Below, one piece after another: positions 27,423-36,543 of a DNA stretch of 64,000 nucleotides; position 1 is the first letter of the stretch, and the number at the start of each line of letters is the position of its first letter. The notes beneath the pieces are model-generated. The model did no database searches, was not told where the DNA came from, and worked only from the letters and a program-made list of their open reading frames with translations. The stretch lies in contig JADJJT010000001.1 in NCBI GenBank assembly GCA_016706405.1, positions 1,305,501 through 1,369,500 of the forward strand. The letters run 5' to 3'. The position numbers and the translations under genes were made by a program. This DNA comes from Sphingobacteriales bacterium (lineage in GTDB: Bacteria > Bacteroidota > Bacteroidia > Chitinophagales > UBA2359).

Positions 27423-28589
27423 TTACCGCAATATTTCGCGGGCAATTACAACTTTCTGAATTTCGGAGGTGCCTTCGCCGATGGTACAAAGTTTGCTGTC
27501 GCGGTAAAACTTTTCAACCGGAAAATCTTTGGTATAACCATAGCCGCCAAATATTTGCACGGCATCGGTTGCTACTTGTACGGATACTTCGGAGGCATAA
27601 TATTTGGCCATTGCTGCTTCTTTGGTCATTTTTTTGCCTTTGTTTTTGAGGTCGGCAGCTTGTAAGGTAAGCAGTTCGGCAGCCTCAATTTTAGTAGCCA
27701 TGTCGGCCAGTTTAAACGATATACCTTGAAAACTTGCAATAGGGGCATCAAACTGGTGGCGTTCTTGGGCGTATTTTACAGCGGCAGCCAAAGCACCTTT
27801 GGCAATACCTAAAGCCAAGGCAGCTATTGAAATACGGCCACCATCTAACACTTTCATGGCTTGAACAAAGCCCTCGCCCTCGTTGCCCAACATACAATCG
27901 TTGGAAACACGGCAGTTATCAAAAATAACTTCGGTTGTTTCAGAGGCGCGCATACCCAATTTATTTTCTTTTTTGCCGGCCTTAATTCCGGGGTTCGATT
28001 TTTCAACCACAAAAGTTGTCATGCCGTGGCTATCGCGCACCGAACCAGTGCGAACAATTACCACCATCACATCAGACGAGTGGCCGTGGGTAATCCAGCA
28101 TTTAGTTCCATTAATTACCCAGTCGTTGCCATCTTTTACGGCTACGGTTTTCATATTGCCTGCATCCGAGCCGGTATTGGGTTCGGTAAGCCCCCAGGCG
28201 CCAATCCATTCGGCGGTAGCCAATTTAGGCAACCAGCGTTGTTTTTGGGCTTCGTTGCCAAACTGCAATATATGTCCGGTACAAAGCGAATTATGTGCAG
28301 CCACCGATAAACCTATTGAGCCACAAACTTTGGCAATTTCTGAAATTACGGTTACATATTCAAAATATCCTAAGCCTGAACCGCCATAGTTTTCCGCAAC
28401 CAAAACACCCATCCAGCCTAACTCGCCCATTTTTTTAAATAAATCTACCGGAAAATGCTGTGCTTCATCCCATTCCATTACATAAGGGCGTATGTATTTT
28501 TCGGCAAAATTTTGTATTTCGGTAGCAATTAAGCGTTGGGTTTCGGTAGTTTCAAAATTTAAGGACAGGTCAAAATTGGCAGCAGGCAT
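27423..28589 (-). CDS. Acyl-CoA dehydrogenase
   Basis: A 388-residue flavoprotein of normal length. It has the signatures of the short/medium-chain family: GAWGLTEPNTGSDAG (FAD and substrate binding) and FYRDSKLCTIGEGTSEIQ near the C-terminus, where Glu372 is the expected catalytic base. It oxidises acyl-CoA to trans-2-enoyl-CoA and passes electrons to ETF. No other beta-oxidation gene is adjacent, so chain-length preference is not predicted. Confidence 0.95.
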   Translation of the reverse strand: MPAANFDLSLNFETTETQRLIATEIQNFAEKYIRPYVMEWDEAQHFPVDLFKKMGELGWMGVLVAENYGGSGLGYFEYVTVISEIAKVCGSIGLSVAAHNSLCTGHILQFGNEAQKQRWLPKLATAEWIGAWGLTEPNTGSDAGNMKTVAVKDGNDWVINGTKCWITHGHSSDVMVVIVRTGSVRDSHGMTTFVVEKSNPGIKAGKKENKLGMRASETTEVIFDNCRVSNDCMLGNEGEGFVQAMKVLDGGRISIAALALGIAKGALAAAVKYAQERHQFDAPIASFQGISFKLADMATKIEAAELLTLQAADLKNKGKKMTKEAAMAKYYASEVSVQVATDAVQIFGGYGYTKDFPVEKFYRDSKLCTIGEGTSEIQKVVIAREILR

Positions 28590-28999
28590 AGGGCAGCAAG
28601 TAAATGAAATAAAAAGTTATTTAAAATGGATTAATTCTATTTTTATAAGGGCAAAATTACTAATTTTTGCTTAATTTTTAGCCATAAAATGCCAAATTAG
28701 CAAAAATGCCAAAATGCGTTGAGAATTTTATTCAAATAAACCTGCAACTATTATCCGGATGGTGGCTTGCCTACAAATATAAAATGACACTCAGCGTCAA
28801 TTAAAAAAATCCGGAATAAATAGCTCTTTGTGTGTTTTTCTTGAAATATTAAATTTGGTAGAAATAAAAAAAGTCTAAACAAAATTTGATTTTATCCCAT
28901 ACTATTAGCATAATTTTAACGTTTATAGTGTAAATTGCAGCCTTAAAGCAGGCATCTATTCTGTTTTATTTTACTTGTCTCTAAAAATCAACAAAACAC
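28590..28999. other. Intergenic spacer between divergent genes
   Basis: 410 bp between the acyl-CoA dehydrogenase and DUF1800 genes, which diverge. It contains two TCCGGA palindromes (near 28754 and 28810) and long A/T tracts. No exact promoter box pair, hairpin terminator or small gene stood out. Confidence 0.4.
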
Positions 29000-30754
29000 A
29001 TGATTTTAGATTTTAATTTACACGAATACAGGCAACAAATGCTTGCAAAAAAAGTATTTGACACTTCGCGCCGCCATATTGATAAACCCGAACTGCCCCA
29101 AACCGACAACAACCAAACAACAGCCCCAAGCGGAAAACCCCGCGACATAATGAGTGGTCTTGCGCCCTACACCGGCGACTGGAAACCAACTCAGGTAGTA
29201 CATTTGCTAAAACGCACCATGTTTGGCGCAAGTTCGCAACACCTAAACGAATTGCTTAAATTGTCGCCGCAAGAAGCTGTTGATACTTTACTTAACCTGC
29301 CCAGCGTAAACCCACCCATTAACAACTACAATGGCCTGCCTATAAATGATGAAGGCACCGAGTTTTTAGCTGACCCTTATGTTACCTTAGGCGAAACATG
29401 GATAGACGCACCCTACACAGACGACCCCTATGTGGTTTATGGCAGATACGTGTCGCTAAAAGGGTGGTGGATACGGCAAATGCGCTATCAATCGCTTAGT
29501 ATTGCCGAAAAAATGGTGCTGTTTTGGCATAACCATTTTGCCACCCAAGCAAGCGAAATTTTTGAGCCGCGTGCTACCTGGCGTTATTTAAATACCTTGC
29601 GGCAACATGCTTTAGGTAATTTTAAAAAACTTACCAAAGCTATTACCCTCGACCCTCAAATGCTATTTTATTTAAACGGCGCACAAAACATAGCAGGCTC
29701 GCCCGATGAAAACTATGCCCGCGAATTGCAAGAATTATTTTGCGTAGGCAAAGGGCCAAACTCAAAATATACCGAAAACGACGTACAAAACGCCGCCCGT
29801 GTACTTACCGGATTTACCGTTACCGATTTTGACCTGCTAACCACTACCTTTATTGCCTTTAACCACGATAAGAAAGATAAAACCTTCTCGGCATTTTACA
29901 AAAATACCAGCATAAAAGGAAAATTGGGCAACGACGGGCAGTACGAATTGGATGACCTTTTAGATATGATTTTTGATACCGACGAAGCTGCTTTGTTTAT
30001 TTGCCGTAAACTATACCGCTTTTTTGTTTATCACGAAATTACCCCCCAAACCGAAACCGATGTAATTGAACCACTGGCTCAAATTTTGCGCGACAACGAC
30101 TACGAAATCGCACCCGTTTTAAGTGCACTATTTGCTAGCGAACACTTTTTTGACCCGCTAAATTTTGCTGCTGTAATTAAAAGCCCTATTGATTTTTGTA
30201 TTGGGTTATTGCGCGAATATGAGGTGGCACTTCCTGACACTACTAAATATTCAGCCGACTGGACTTTAGGCGAACTTATCAATTTTGTATTGGCTTTGCT
30301 GATGCAAGAACCAGGCGACCCCCCTAACGTTGCCGGATGGCCTGCCTACTACCAAGAACCCCAATTTGACAAATACTGGATAAATACCAACTCGTTCCCG
30401 CGCCGCATACAGGTTTGCGATGCGCTGATTTATACCGGAATTAATTATTATGAAGAAGAAAAAATACAAATTGATATTGTAGGCATTACCAAACAACTAA
30501 GCAACCCCGGCGACCCCAATGCCCTAATTGACGAAACCCTAATGCGTATGTATATTTACAACCTTACCGACGAGGGAAAAGCGCAATTAAAAAACATCCT
30601 CCTGTCGGGGCAATCAAATGATTATTACTGGACTACTGCATGGAACTATTATATAGACAACCCCACTAATAGCGATGCCTATTTGCTCATCTATTACCGC
30701 CTTGCCGAAATGTACCGCCGCATAATGCAACTTGAAGAGTATCAATTAATGTAA
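29000..30754 (+). CDS. DUF1800 family protein
   Basis: A 584-residue protein with the DUF1800 landmarks in order: HLLKRTMFGAS-like start (about residue 70), MVLFWHNHFATQ (about 170), NYARELQELFCVGKG (about 235) and the C-terminal VAGWPAYYQ (about 445). The DUF1800 family is uncharacterised and is usually exported, often encoded beside a DUF1501 (sulfatase-like) gene. Here no obvious signal peptide is seen at the N-terminus and the neighbour is a convergent rhodanese gene, so the partner is missing. Function unknown. Confidence 0.88.
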   Translation: MILDFNLHEYRQQMLAKKVFDTSRRHIDKPELPQTDNNQTTAPSGKPRDIMSGLAPYTGDWKPTQVVHLLKRTMFGASSQHLNELLKLSPQEAVDTLLNLPSVNPPINNYNGLPINDEGTEFLADPYVTLGETWIDAPYTDDPYVVYGRYVSLKGWWIRQMRYQSLSIAEKMVLFWHNHFATQASEIFEPRATWRYLNTLRQHALGNFKKLTKAITLDPQMLFYLNGAQNIAGSPDENYARELQELFCVGKGPNSKYTENDVQNAARVLTGFTVTDFDLLTTTFIAFNHDKKDKTFSAFYKNTSIKGKLGNDGQYELDDLLDMIFDTDEAALFICRKLYRFFVYHEITPQTETDVIEPLAQILRDNDYEIAPVLSALFASEHFFDPLNFAAVIKSPIDFCIGLLREYEVALPDTTKYSADWTLGELINFVLALLMQEPGDPPNVAGWPAYYQEPQFDKYWINTNSFPRRIQVCDALIYTGINYYEEEKIQIDIVGITKQLSNPGDPNALIDETLMRMYIYNLTDEGKAQLKNILLSGQSNDYYWTTAWNYYIDNPTNSDAYLLIYYRLAEMYRRIMQLEEYQLM

Positions 30755-30756
30755 AC

Positions 30757-30802
30757 AAAAAAATCCGGAAAGAGGTTAGCATCTTTCTAATCCCTTTCCG
30801 GA
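30757..30802 (-). terminator. Terminator of the rhodanese gene
   Basis: On the reverse strand TCCGGAAAG...CTTTCCGGA with an inner six-pair extension forms a stem of about 15 bp around a 7-nt loop (30764-30802), followed by seven T residues (30757-30763 as A on the plus strand). It lies between the convergent DUF1800 and rhodanese genes. The stem is formed by two TCCGGA palindromes. Confidence 0.7.
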
Positions 30803-30828
30803 AAAAATAAAAAATATTTGGGTCATCG

Positions 30829-31278
30829 CTATTTTTGTACGGACATGTTAGCCTGCTGCCAAGCCTCAAAACCACCCTCGAGGTTATAAATTTGCGTAAA
30901 ACCCATTTTTTGTAGGTCGGTGGCGGTTTCGCTTGAGCGGCCTCCGGTAGCACAATAAACCATAACTGGTTCGTTTTTGTTTAGGGCACCAATTTTTTGA
31001 ATAAAATCGGCAGCCTGATAATCAATATTTTGTGCTTTGGCAATTTGACCCATTTCGGCTAATTCATCGGGGCTTCGAACATCAATTAACTGCCCTCCTT
31101 TTTGAATTTGTTGGGCAAAATCATCCGGATTAAGGTTGGCAATTGCGTGGGTGGCGGTAGTTAGTGTTGATGCGGCAGTAGTATTTTGCTTTTGTTGTGC
31201 CTCGTTGGAACAAGCTGTTAGCATCAAAACAAAACTTAGTAATATTATGCTTCGGGAATTTTTAAAAAATTGTTTCAT
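30829..31278 (-). CDS. Rhodanese-domain lipoprotein
   Basis: A 149-residue protein with a lipoprotein signal (hydrophobic IILLSFVLML then LTAC, lipidated Cys23). A single rhodanese domain spans about 45-149, with GGQLIDVRSPDE and the active-site loop VYCATGGRSSE (Cys109). Single-domain rhodaneses transfer sulfane sulfur or sense sulfur/redox state; as a lipoprotein it would work in the periplasm. The next gene downstream is convergent and unrelated, so no partner is suggested. Confidence 0.92.
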   Translation of the reverse strand: MKQFFKNSRSIILLSFVLMLTACSNEAQQKQNTTAASTLTTATHAIANLNPDDFAQQIQKGGQLIDVRSPDELAEMGQIAKAQNIDYQAADFIQKIGALNKNEPVMVYCATGGRSSETATDLQKMGFTQIYNLEGGFEAWQQANMSVQK

Positions 31279-31309
31279 AATTTAATTAGGTAATGATTTA
31301 ATTTGTAAA

Positions 31310-31825
31310 CTATTTACAGTCGATTTTTTTTAACGTTAGGGCAAAATTAGCAGGATTGACATTTTTAAGCACAAGTTGCCCCGGCGATTTTTCGACTAAC
31401 TCGCCTATATGTTGGCTAATACCATCCGGAATTAGTTTAAAAATCACCTCTTCTGATTGCTGACTTCCTTCTATTGTGTAGTTGTAAATACCTTTAATAA
31501 TATCACCTTCTTTAACTGCTGTAATTGTACCAGTCGAGCCATCTTTTTCGTAGGGTTGCCAGCGCATTGCACCTGTAACTTTGTTACCACTCGCTTCAAT
31601 AGTTAGTTGAAGCTCCGTTGTGTCTTGGTTTTTGGTGCCTTCGGTTAGCAAATAACATGTTTTTTCGGGTGCCGGCAAAGGTTTACCTGCTACAACCTGT
31701 TTAGGTGGTTTTTGCTCGGCGGCGTTAGTATCGTTACTTGTTGAACGCGAGTTGTTTTGGCAACCAAACAAAGCGGTCAACAAAACAAAAAAGGCAATTT
31801 TGCTTAGGTAGTTAATCTTTATCAT
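31310..31825 (-). CDS. Small lipoprotein of unknown function
   Basis: The frame is open to 31894, but MIKINYLSKIAFFVLLTALF at 31825 gives a proper lipoprotein signal ending LFGC and avoids overlap with the upstream gene. The 171-residue product has a Ser/Thr/Asn-rich linker and then a beta-rich domain with ASGNKVTGAMRWQPYEKDG and IIKGIYNYTIEG, resembling lipocalin-like secreted domains of Bacteroidota. No specific family is recognised. It lies 31 bp upstream of the rhodanese lipoprotein on the same strand and may be co-transcribed with it. Confidence 0.75.
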   Translation of the reverse strand: MIKINYLSKIAFFVLLTALFGCQNNSRSTSNDTNAAEQKPPKQVVAGKPLPAPEKTCYLLTEGTKNQDTTELQLTIEASGNKVTGAMRWQPYEKDGSTGTITAVKEGDIIKGIYNYTIEGSQQSEEVIFKLIPDGISQHIGELVEKSPGQLVLKNVNPANFALTLKKIDCK

Positions 31826-31875
31826 TATTTTTGAACAGATAGTATTAAAAAATAAAATATACAGTGGCAAACTTG

Positions 31876-34800
31876 CTATTTCCATAAATACCAAACGGAA
31901 ACAGCACTTGGGTTTTGTTGTAACAAACTAAAATCGGCATCATTTACAAGGCCATCAAAGTTAAAGTCGGCATTGTAATACCCTAAGTTGGGATTGCCAT
32001 CGTCTAAAAGCCAGTTGTTAAAATCTAATACAGTTATAGCGCCATTGCCATCGGCGTTGCCGGGGGGCATGGCATACACATTCGAGTTGCCAATTTTTAC
32101 TAATTGGGTAGCGCCGTGCAGCACATTTGTAGGTACGCTTAGGTCGTGGGGGGTGGTATTATCAATGCTTAAAGGCATAGCGCTAATAATTGGCAAATGG
32201 TTGCGGTGATAGACAGCAAAATAATATGTTTTATTTACATCCAAACACCTAAAGCTAATACCTTCCGCACCGTTTATTCCGATAATTTGGCCATCATTGC
32301 GCAAAAATCCGGTTGTTGTTTCGGCTATTTGATGAATATTATCGGCTTCGCGAGCCTCGACCATTACCCAATCAACCACATCTGCCGGAATAATATCGGC
32401 GTATTGCCAGCCCGAAAAATTAAAGGGCGCGCTCTGGTAGGGTTGCAATTTGGGCAACAAACCAGCATCATATAAATTGGTATTCATTAGGTTAGTGCCT
32501 TCGTTATAAGCGCCTTGCAGCCATGTTTTAAGTTTAACGGTATTGGGGCCGGTGGCATAACACGGTGAGGCTGTTACAATAAGCTGCCCTTGTATGCTTA
32601 AGTTGTTAAAAGTAACTGTATTGGTTTGCGCATCGGCGGCAGTAGCTTTACCCATTGGACCCCAAGGCCCTTCGCCGTTAAATGCACGCGCATACATTTT
32701 AAGCAAACTGGGGTTTGCAGCATCGGTAGGTGTAATATCAAAGCCGGGTTTAAAAGTATAATCGGCTTTAAACGAGCCACTTCCCCAACGGTTTAGCACC
32801 CAATATTCGTTGCCCATTATTTGCTCGTTTTTGGCAATGCTATTAGTATTGTAAGGCAATAAATTAAGATTGCTAACTACCGAAGTTGCGCCGCCTTGCT
32901 CGGTATAATTTGCACTGAATTGCGTCCCTAAAAAATCAACTCCACCTATTTTTTCGACTGCCTCGCCGCTCAATCCGCCACCAACTGGGGCCGATGAGGT
33001 TACGCGCTGCCCATTTCCGGAAATTCCGGCATGTGCCGAGCCTATTTTATCTAAAATTGGGCCTTGTGTTTCGTTAAACTGGTAATATGCTACTAAATTA
33101 GCTGCATCATTTTGTGAAGTTGGGTGCATTGCTGCCCTGATTTCTTGCTTGGTTAAGGCTTTATTCCAAACTTTTACCTCGTCAATACTGCCTTTGAAAT
33201 AACGTTCGCAACAATTATCTAAACCAATATCAAGTGGTGCGTTAAACCCTTGTGGGTCAAAGGTATCATTAAGCGACCAAGAGTTGCCATTAACGTAGAG
33301 GGTGATTTTTTTGGGCTGCACCACCATGGCTACGTGCGACCAGTAACCATCCGGAAGATATAAACCCGTGCCTACATCCCAAAAACCTTCATTCCAATGA
33401 AAGCGTAGTTCGTTGTCGTCTCGCAAGCTAATGCCCGATGTAGTGTTGCCGCCCCTACAAAATAAAATACCAGCCCAGTCTAATTGTTGGCCTTCGGGTT
33501 TTATCCATGCCGATAGGGTTAGGTTATTTGTGTTTAGGTTAAGCGGTTGGGTGCTGGCATAGTCGCCGTTGCCGTTTAATTTTAGGGCATTTCCCGGAAT
33601 GGGTTCGGGTGCGCAGCCCGAAAAAGTTGTAATAAGGTTTTTGAGGGTTTGAGTGCTGGTGCCAAAGGCATCGGTAACGGTTAATTTAACATCGTAAACA
33701 CCGGGTGTGGGGTAAGCTACTTTTGGATTTTCGGCAGTTGAAGTAGCCGGGTTGCCGCCTTCGAACTCCCAATACCAGGTGGCATCCTTAGCCGATTGTC
33801 CCGAATAGTTAATAAACTGCACACTGTCGCGCTCGCAGTACACAACCTGGCGGTCGGTGGCTATTTGGGCTTGTGGAGCGGGTTGCTCGTAAAAATCGGC
33901 TTCGTAAACACTGCGGTTGGTGCCGTCTCGCAATTTGCCACCACGGTACCATGGCACTAAACGCACCGAGTAGGTTGATAGTGGCAATTGGTTATTAAAT
34001 AATGCCCAGTTAGGCATATTGTCGTTGCGGTAATAAACTGCCCGGTCGGTGCCAATATACACGCCTCCGTTAGTGCCCCGCAAATGAATTATATTAGTTA
34101 TGCCCTCGCCATTAAGTTCGGGGGTGGTGTAGTTTTGCCAGGTTTGGCCGCCATCATCGCTGGTATAGGCGCGGAAGCCATCAACGGCGGGGTAGCCGCC
34201 GCCGTAAGGCGAGGTGCGCACCATCCATATTTTTTTGGCGTTGGTGCTGCTAACGGCAATATCGTAAGCCATCCACGTTTCGCCGTTCAGGATGGTTGAA
34301 GCCGGTGTAATTTCGGTAAATGTTTTTCCGGCATCATCACTTCGATAGATGCGTTTAGTGTCCCACCAACCCGGATAGGTGCAAACGTACAGAACATTGG
34401 GGTCGGTGCGGGCAATTTCAACGGCAGCCACTTTTGCGCCAAAATCGTACACATCTTGTGCTGTATAGCCGCCATCGTAGGTTATGCGCAGTTTTGTATC
34501 CTCGCCAGCATAGTAAATATTGTAGTTAAACGGATGTACTGCCATATCGCTGCTTTCACCTACGATATACGAGGCATTTGGATAGGGCGTATAGTTTGTT
34601 TTTATCGATTTTACCTCGCGGTTTCCGGATAATAATTTCCGGTTATAATCGCTAAATGCCAAACGCGGATAACCATAATTTGTATAACCACGTATGCCGT
34701 CTCCACCATCGGTACTTATCCAGCCGTTAATAAAAGTATCATTGTCTTTTAGCAGGGTGCCATTGTGGTAAACCCCTCCTAACATTACGTTGCCGTCTAA

Positions 34801-36363
34801 AAATCCGGCAGCAAAGCCCCAAAAATCGGTTCCGGTAATACCTAACATCCGGCGCTGAAAATTTTTGCCATCATCATTTGAATAAAAAATACCGCCATCG
34901 CAGGCAATCCAAATTTCATCGTTATCGTATTTAATATCATGAATATCGGCGTGTACGTAGTTGGGTTTTTCGGAGTGGCTCCATTTTGAGGGGCAGGTAA
35001 AATCGTTGCCACTATCGGTCGAAATCCACAGGTTTACGGCTCCGGCAAATAATTTGCTGCCATCTTTACTTGACACATCTAAGGCTAAGTCGTAATAATA
35101 CTGGCCGCCGTCGTCTTCGCCTTCATCGCTCCAGGCGCAAAGGTTTTTGTTGTCATCTTCGTTAGGTACGCCTCCGGGGCCTTCGCCGCAGCACATAAAT
35201 GCCCAGTTTTCGCCAGCATCGGTGCTTCGGTAAATGCCATACAAGCCGCTACCGCCATTAGCTACCCCTGTGGCAAAAGCATAAATTAAATTGGGGTTTG
35301 CGGGTGTTGTGGCAATTTCGGTGCGTTTTTGCTCGGGGGTTCCGGGAATGCCCGATGGGTCAGGCCAGCCTATGCCTTTTTTTATGAAATTTATGCCCCC
35401 GTCCTCCGATTTATAAAATTCGGTTCGATTGTTGATTTGTTTTACCGCATACATAATATCCGGATTATCGGGCTTTATTTCTATCTCTTGAAAGATGCCT
35501 GTTAAAAGTTGTTGCCAGTTTACGCCTCCGTTACTGCTGTAGTATAAGCCTTGGTCGCTGGCTAACCATACTAAATTGCCGTTGGTGGGGTGGGTAATTA
35601 TGTCGCTAATATCGTGGGTAAGTGCGGTAAAATTGGCATCGGGGGTGTTGTTCCATGTTAGGCCGCCGTTGTTAGTTATATAAAGGCTGCCCATCATACC
35701 GGCGTAAACGATATTGGCATCTGAAGGGTGTATTTTTAATGCCCGAAGGCTGTTTATCATTAAATTGTGGGTAGTTGCTACCCAGTTAAGGCCGTGGTCG
35801 GTTGTTTTCCAAATGCCGGTGGTGGCGGTTGCAGCATATAAAATATCGGGGTTCGATGTCGATTGGTCAATACAATATACGTGGGCGGCACCGGCGGCGT
35901 ACGAGCGGTCGGCGGCTTCTTTGTCAAAATCAATAGGGCCAAGTGAGGTCCATGGCGAGGTGGGGTCTTTTGTTTGCTGTAATGCCAAGGAATTAGCTAT
36001 GTACTTGGCCTCGTTTTTTTTGTAGGCTTTTACCGCAGCCTCATTGGCGGGTAAATTATTATTATTGGTGGCCCCTAATTTGCGGGTAATGCCGCGCAAC
36101 CAGCGTTTGTAATATTGGGTATGGCCATTTTTTACAAATTTATTTGTTTTGTAATATTTTGTATAAGCGGCTATTACTTGGCCGGGGTCGGGATTTTGGG
36201 TGTACATTAATTGCACCCAGTCGGGCAAGTTAGGGTCGGCAATATTGTAGGGTAATTCGGTATTATTAGGGGTATTTTGGGCGCAAAGCGTTTGGTTCAA
36301 AAGCCCATTTAACACCAAAAAGGTTAAAAATGCAGTAAGCAATAAACAGTAACGATAAAACAT
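31876..36363 (-). CDS. Giant secreted multidomain protein: BNR/sortilin repeats, PKD, LamG, dockerin-like tail
   Basis: 1495 residues with a signal peptide (hydrophobic run ending LLNQTLCAQ). From about 135 to 820 it has repeated bacterial-neuraminidase/sortilin-type blades, for example GIWKTTDHGLNWV, LYYSSNGGVNWQ and IYRSDDAGKTF, predicting a beta-propeller. A PKD domain follows (about 830-915, PTPGVYDVKLTVTDAFG), then a LamG/concanavalin-like domain (about 925-1090, LTLSAWIKPEG). From about 1268 to the end is a module shared with the proteins at 36544 and 42131, closing with a dockerin-like Ca-binding pair (DGNGAITVLDFNNW, NFDGLVNDADFSLL). No T9SS type A domain is present. Likely a cell-surface or secreted binding protein; substrate unknown. 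Confidence 0.88.
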   Translation of the reverse strand: MFYRYCLLLTAFLTFLVLNGLLNQTLCAQNTPNNTELPYNIADPNLPDWVQLMYTQNPDPGQVIAAYTKYYKTNKFVKNGHTQYYKRWLRGITRKLGATNNNNLPANEAAVKAYKKNEAKYIANSLALQQTKDPTSPWTSLGPIDFDKEAADRSYAAGAAHVYCIDQSTSNPDILYAATATTGIWKTTDHGLNWVATTHNLMINSLRALKIHPSDANIVYAGMMGSLYITNNGGLTWNNTPDANFTALTHDISDIITHPTNGNLVWLASDQGLYYSSNGGVNWQQLLTGIFQEIEIKPDNPDIMYAVKQINNRTEFYKSEDGGINFIKKGIGWPDPSGIPGTPEQKRTEIATTPANPNLIYAFATGVANGGSGLYGIYRSTDAGENWAFMCCGEGPGGVPNEDDNKNLCAWSDEGEDDGGQYYYDLALDVSSKDGSKLFAGAVNLWISTDSGNDFTCPSKWSHSEKPNYVHADIHDIKYDNDEIWIACDGGIFYSNDDGKNFQRRMLGITGTDFWGFAAGFLDGNVMLGGVYHNGTLLKDNDTFINGWISTDGGDGIRGYTNYGYPRLAFSDYNRKLLSGNREVKSIKTNYTPYPNASYIVGESSDMAVHPFNYNIYYAGEDTKLRITYDGGYTAQDVYDFGAKVAAVEIARTDPNVLYVCTYPGWWDTKRIYRSDDAGKTFTEITPASTILNGETWMAYDIAVSSTNAKKIWMVRTSPYGGGYPAVDGFRAYTSDDGGQTWQNYTTPELNGEGITNIIHLRGTNGGVYIGTDRAVYYRNDNMPNWALFNNQLPLSTYSVRLVPWYRGGKLRDGTNRSVYEADFYEQPAPQAQIATDRQVVYCERDSVQFINYSGQSAKDATWYWEFEGGNPATSTAENPKVAYPTPGVYDVKLTVTDAFGTSTQTLKNLITTFSGCAPEPIPGNALKLNGNGDYASTQPLNLNTNNLTLSAWIKPEGQQLDWAGILFCRGGNTTSGISLRDDNELRFHWNEGFWDVGTGLYLPDGYWSHVAMVVQPKKITLYVNGNSWSLNDTFDPQGFNAPLDIGLDNCCERYFKGSIDEVKVWNKALTKQEIRAAMHPTSQNDAANLVAYYQFNETQGPILDKIGSAHAGISGNGQRVTSSAPVGGGLSGEAVEKIGGVDFLGTQFSANYTEQGGATSVVSNLNLLPYNTNSIAKNEQIMGNEYWVLNRWGSGSFKADYTFKPGFDITPTDAANPSLLKMYARAFNGEGPWGPMGKATAADAQTNTVTFNNLSIQGQLIVTASPCYATGPNTVKLKTWLQGAYNEGTNLMNTNLYDAGLLPKLQPYQSAPFNFSGWQYADIIPADVVDWVMVEAREADNIHQIAETTTGFLRNDGQIIGINGAEGISFRCLDVNKTYYFAVYHRNHLPIISAMPLSIDNTTPHDLSVPTNVLHGATQLVKIGNSNVYAMPPGNADGNGAITVLDFNNWLLDDGNPNLGYYNADFNFDGLVNDADFSLLQQNPSAVSVWYLWK

Positions 36364-36543
36364 ATTTAAAAAACTATGTGGGTAAACAAGTAGATAAACA
36401 ACTAAGTAATAGCAATAAAACTAAATTAGCTTAACCCACAAAGTTAAGAAAAAAACTGCATTTCGCTATAAATGCGTTAAGCTCAATCCGGAAGATTAGG
36501 AAGCAAAAGTTAAAACCATACTAACAACAAAGATGACATCTTG

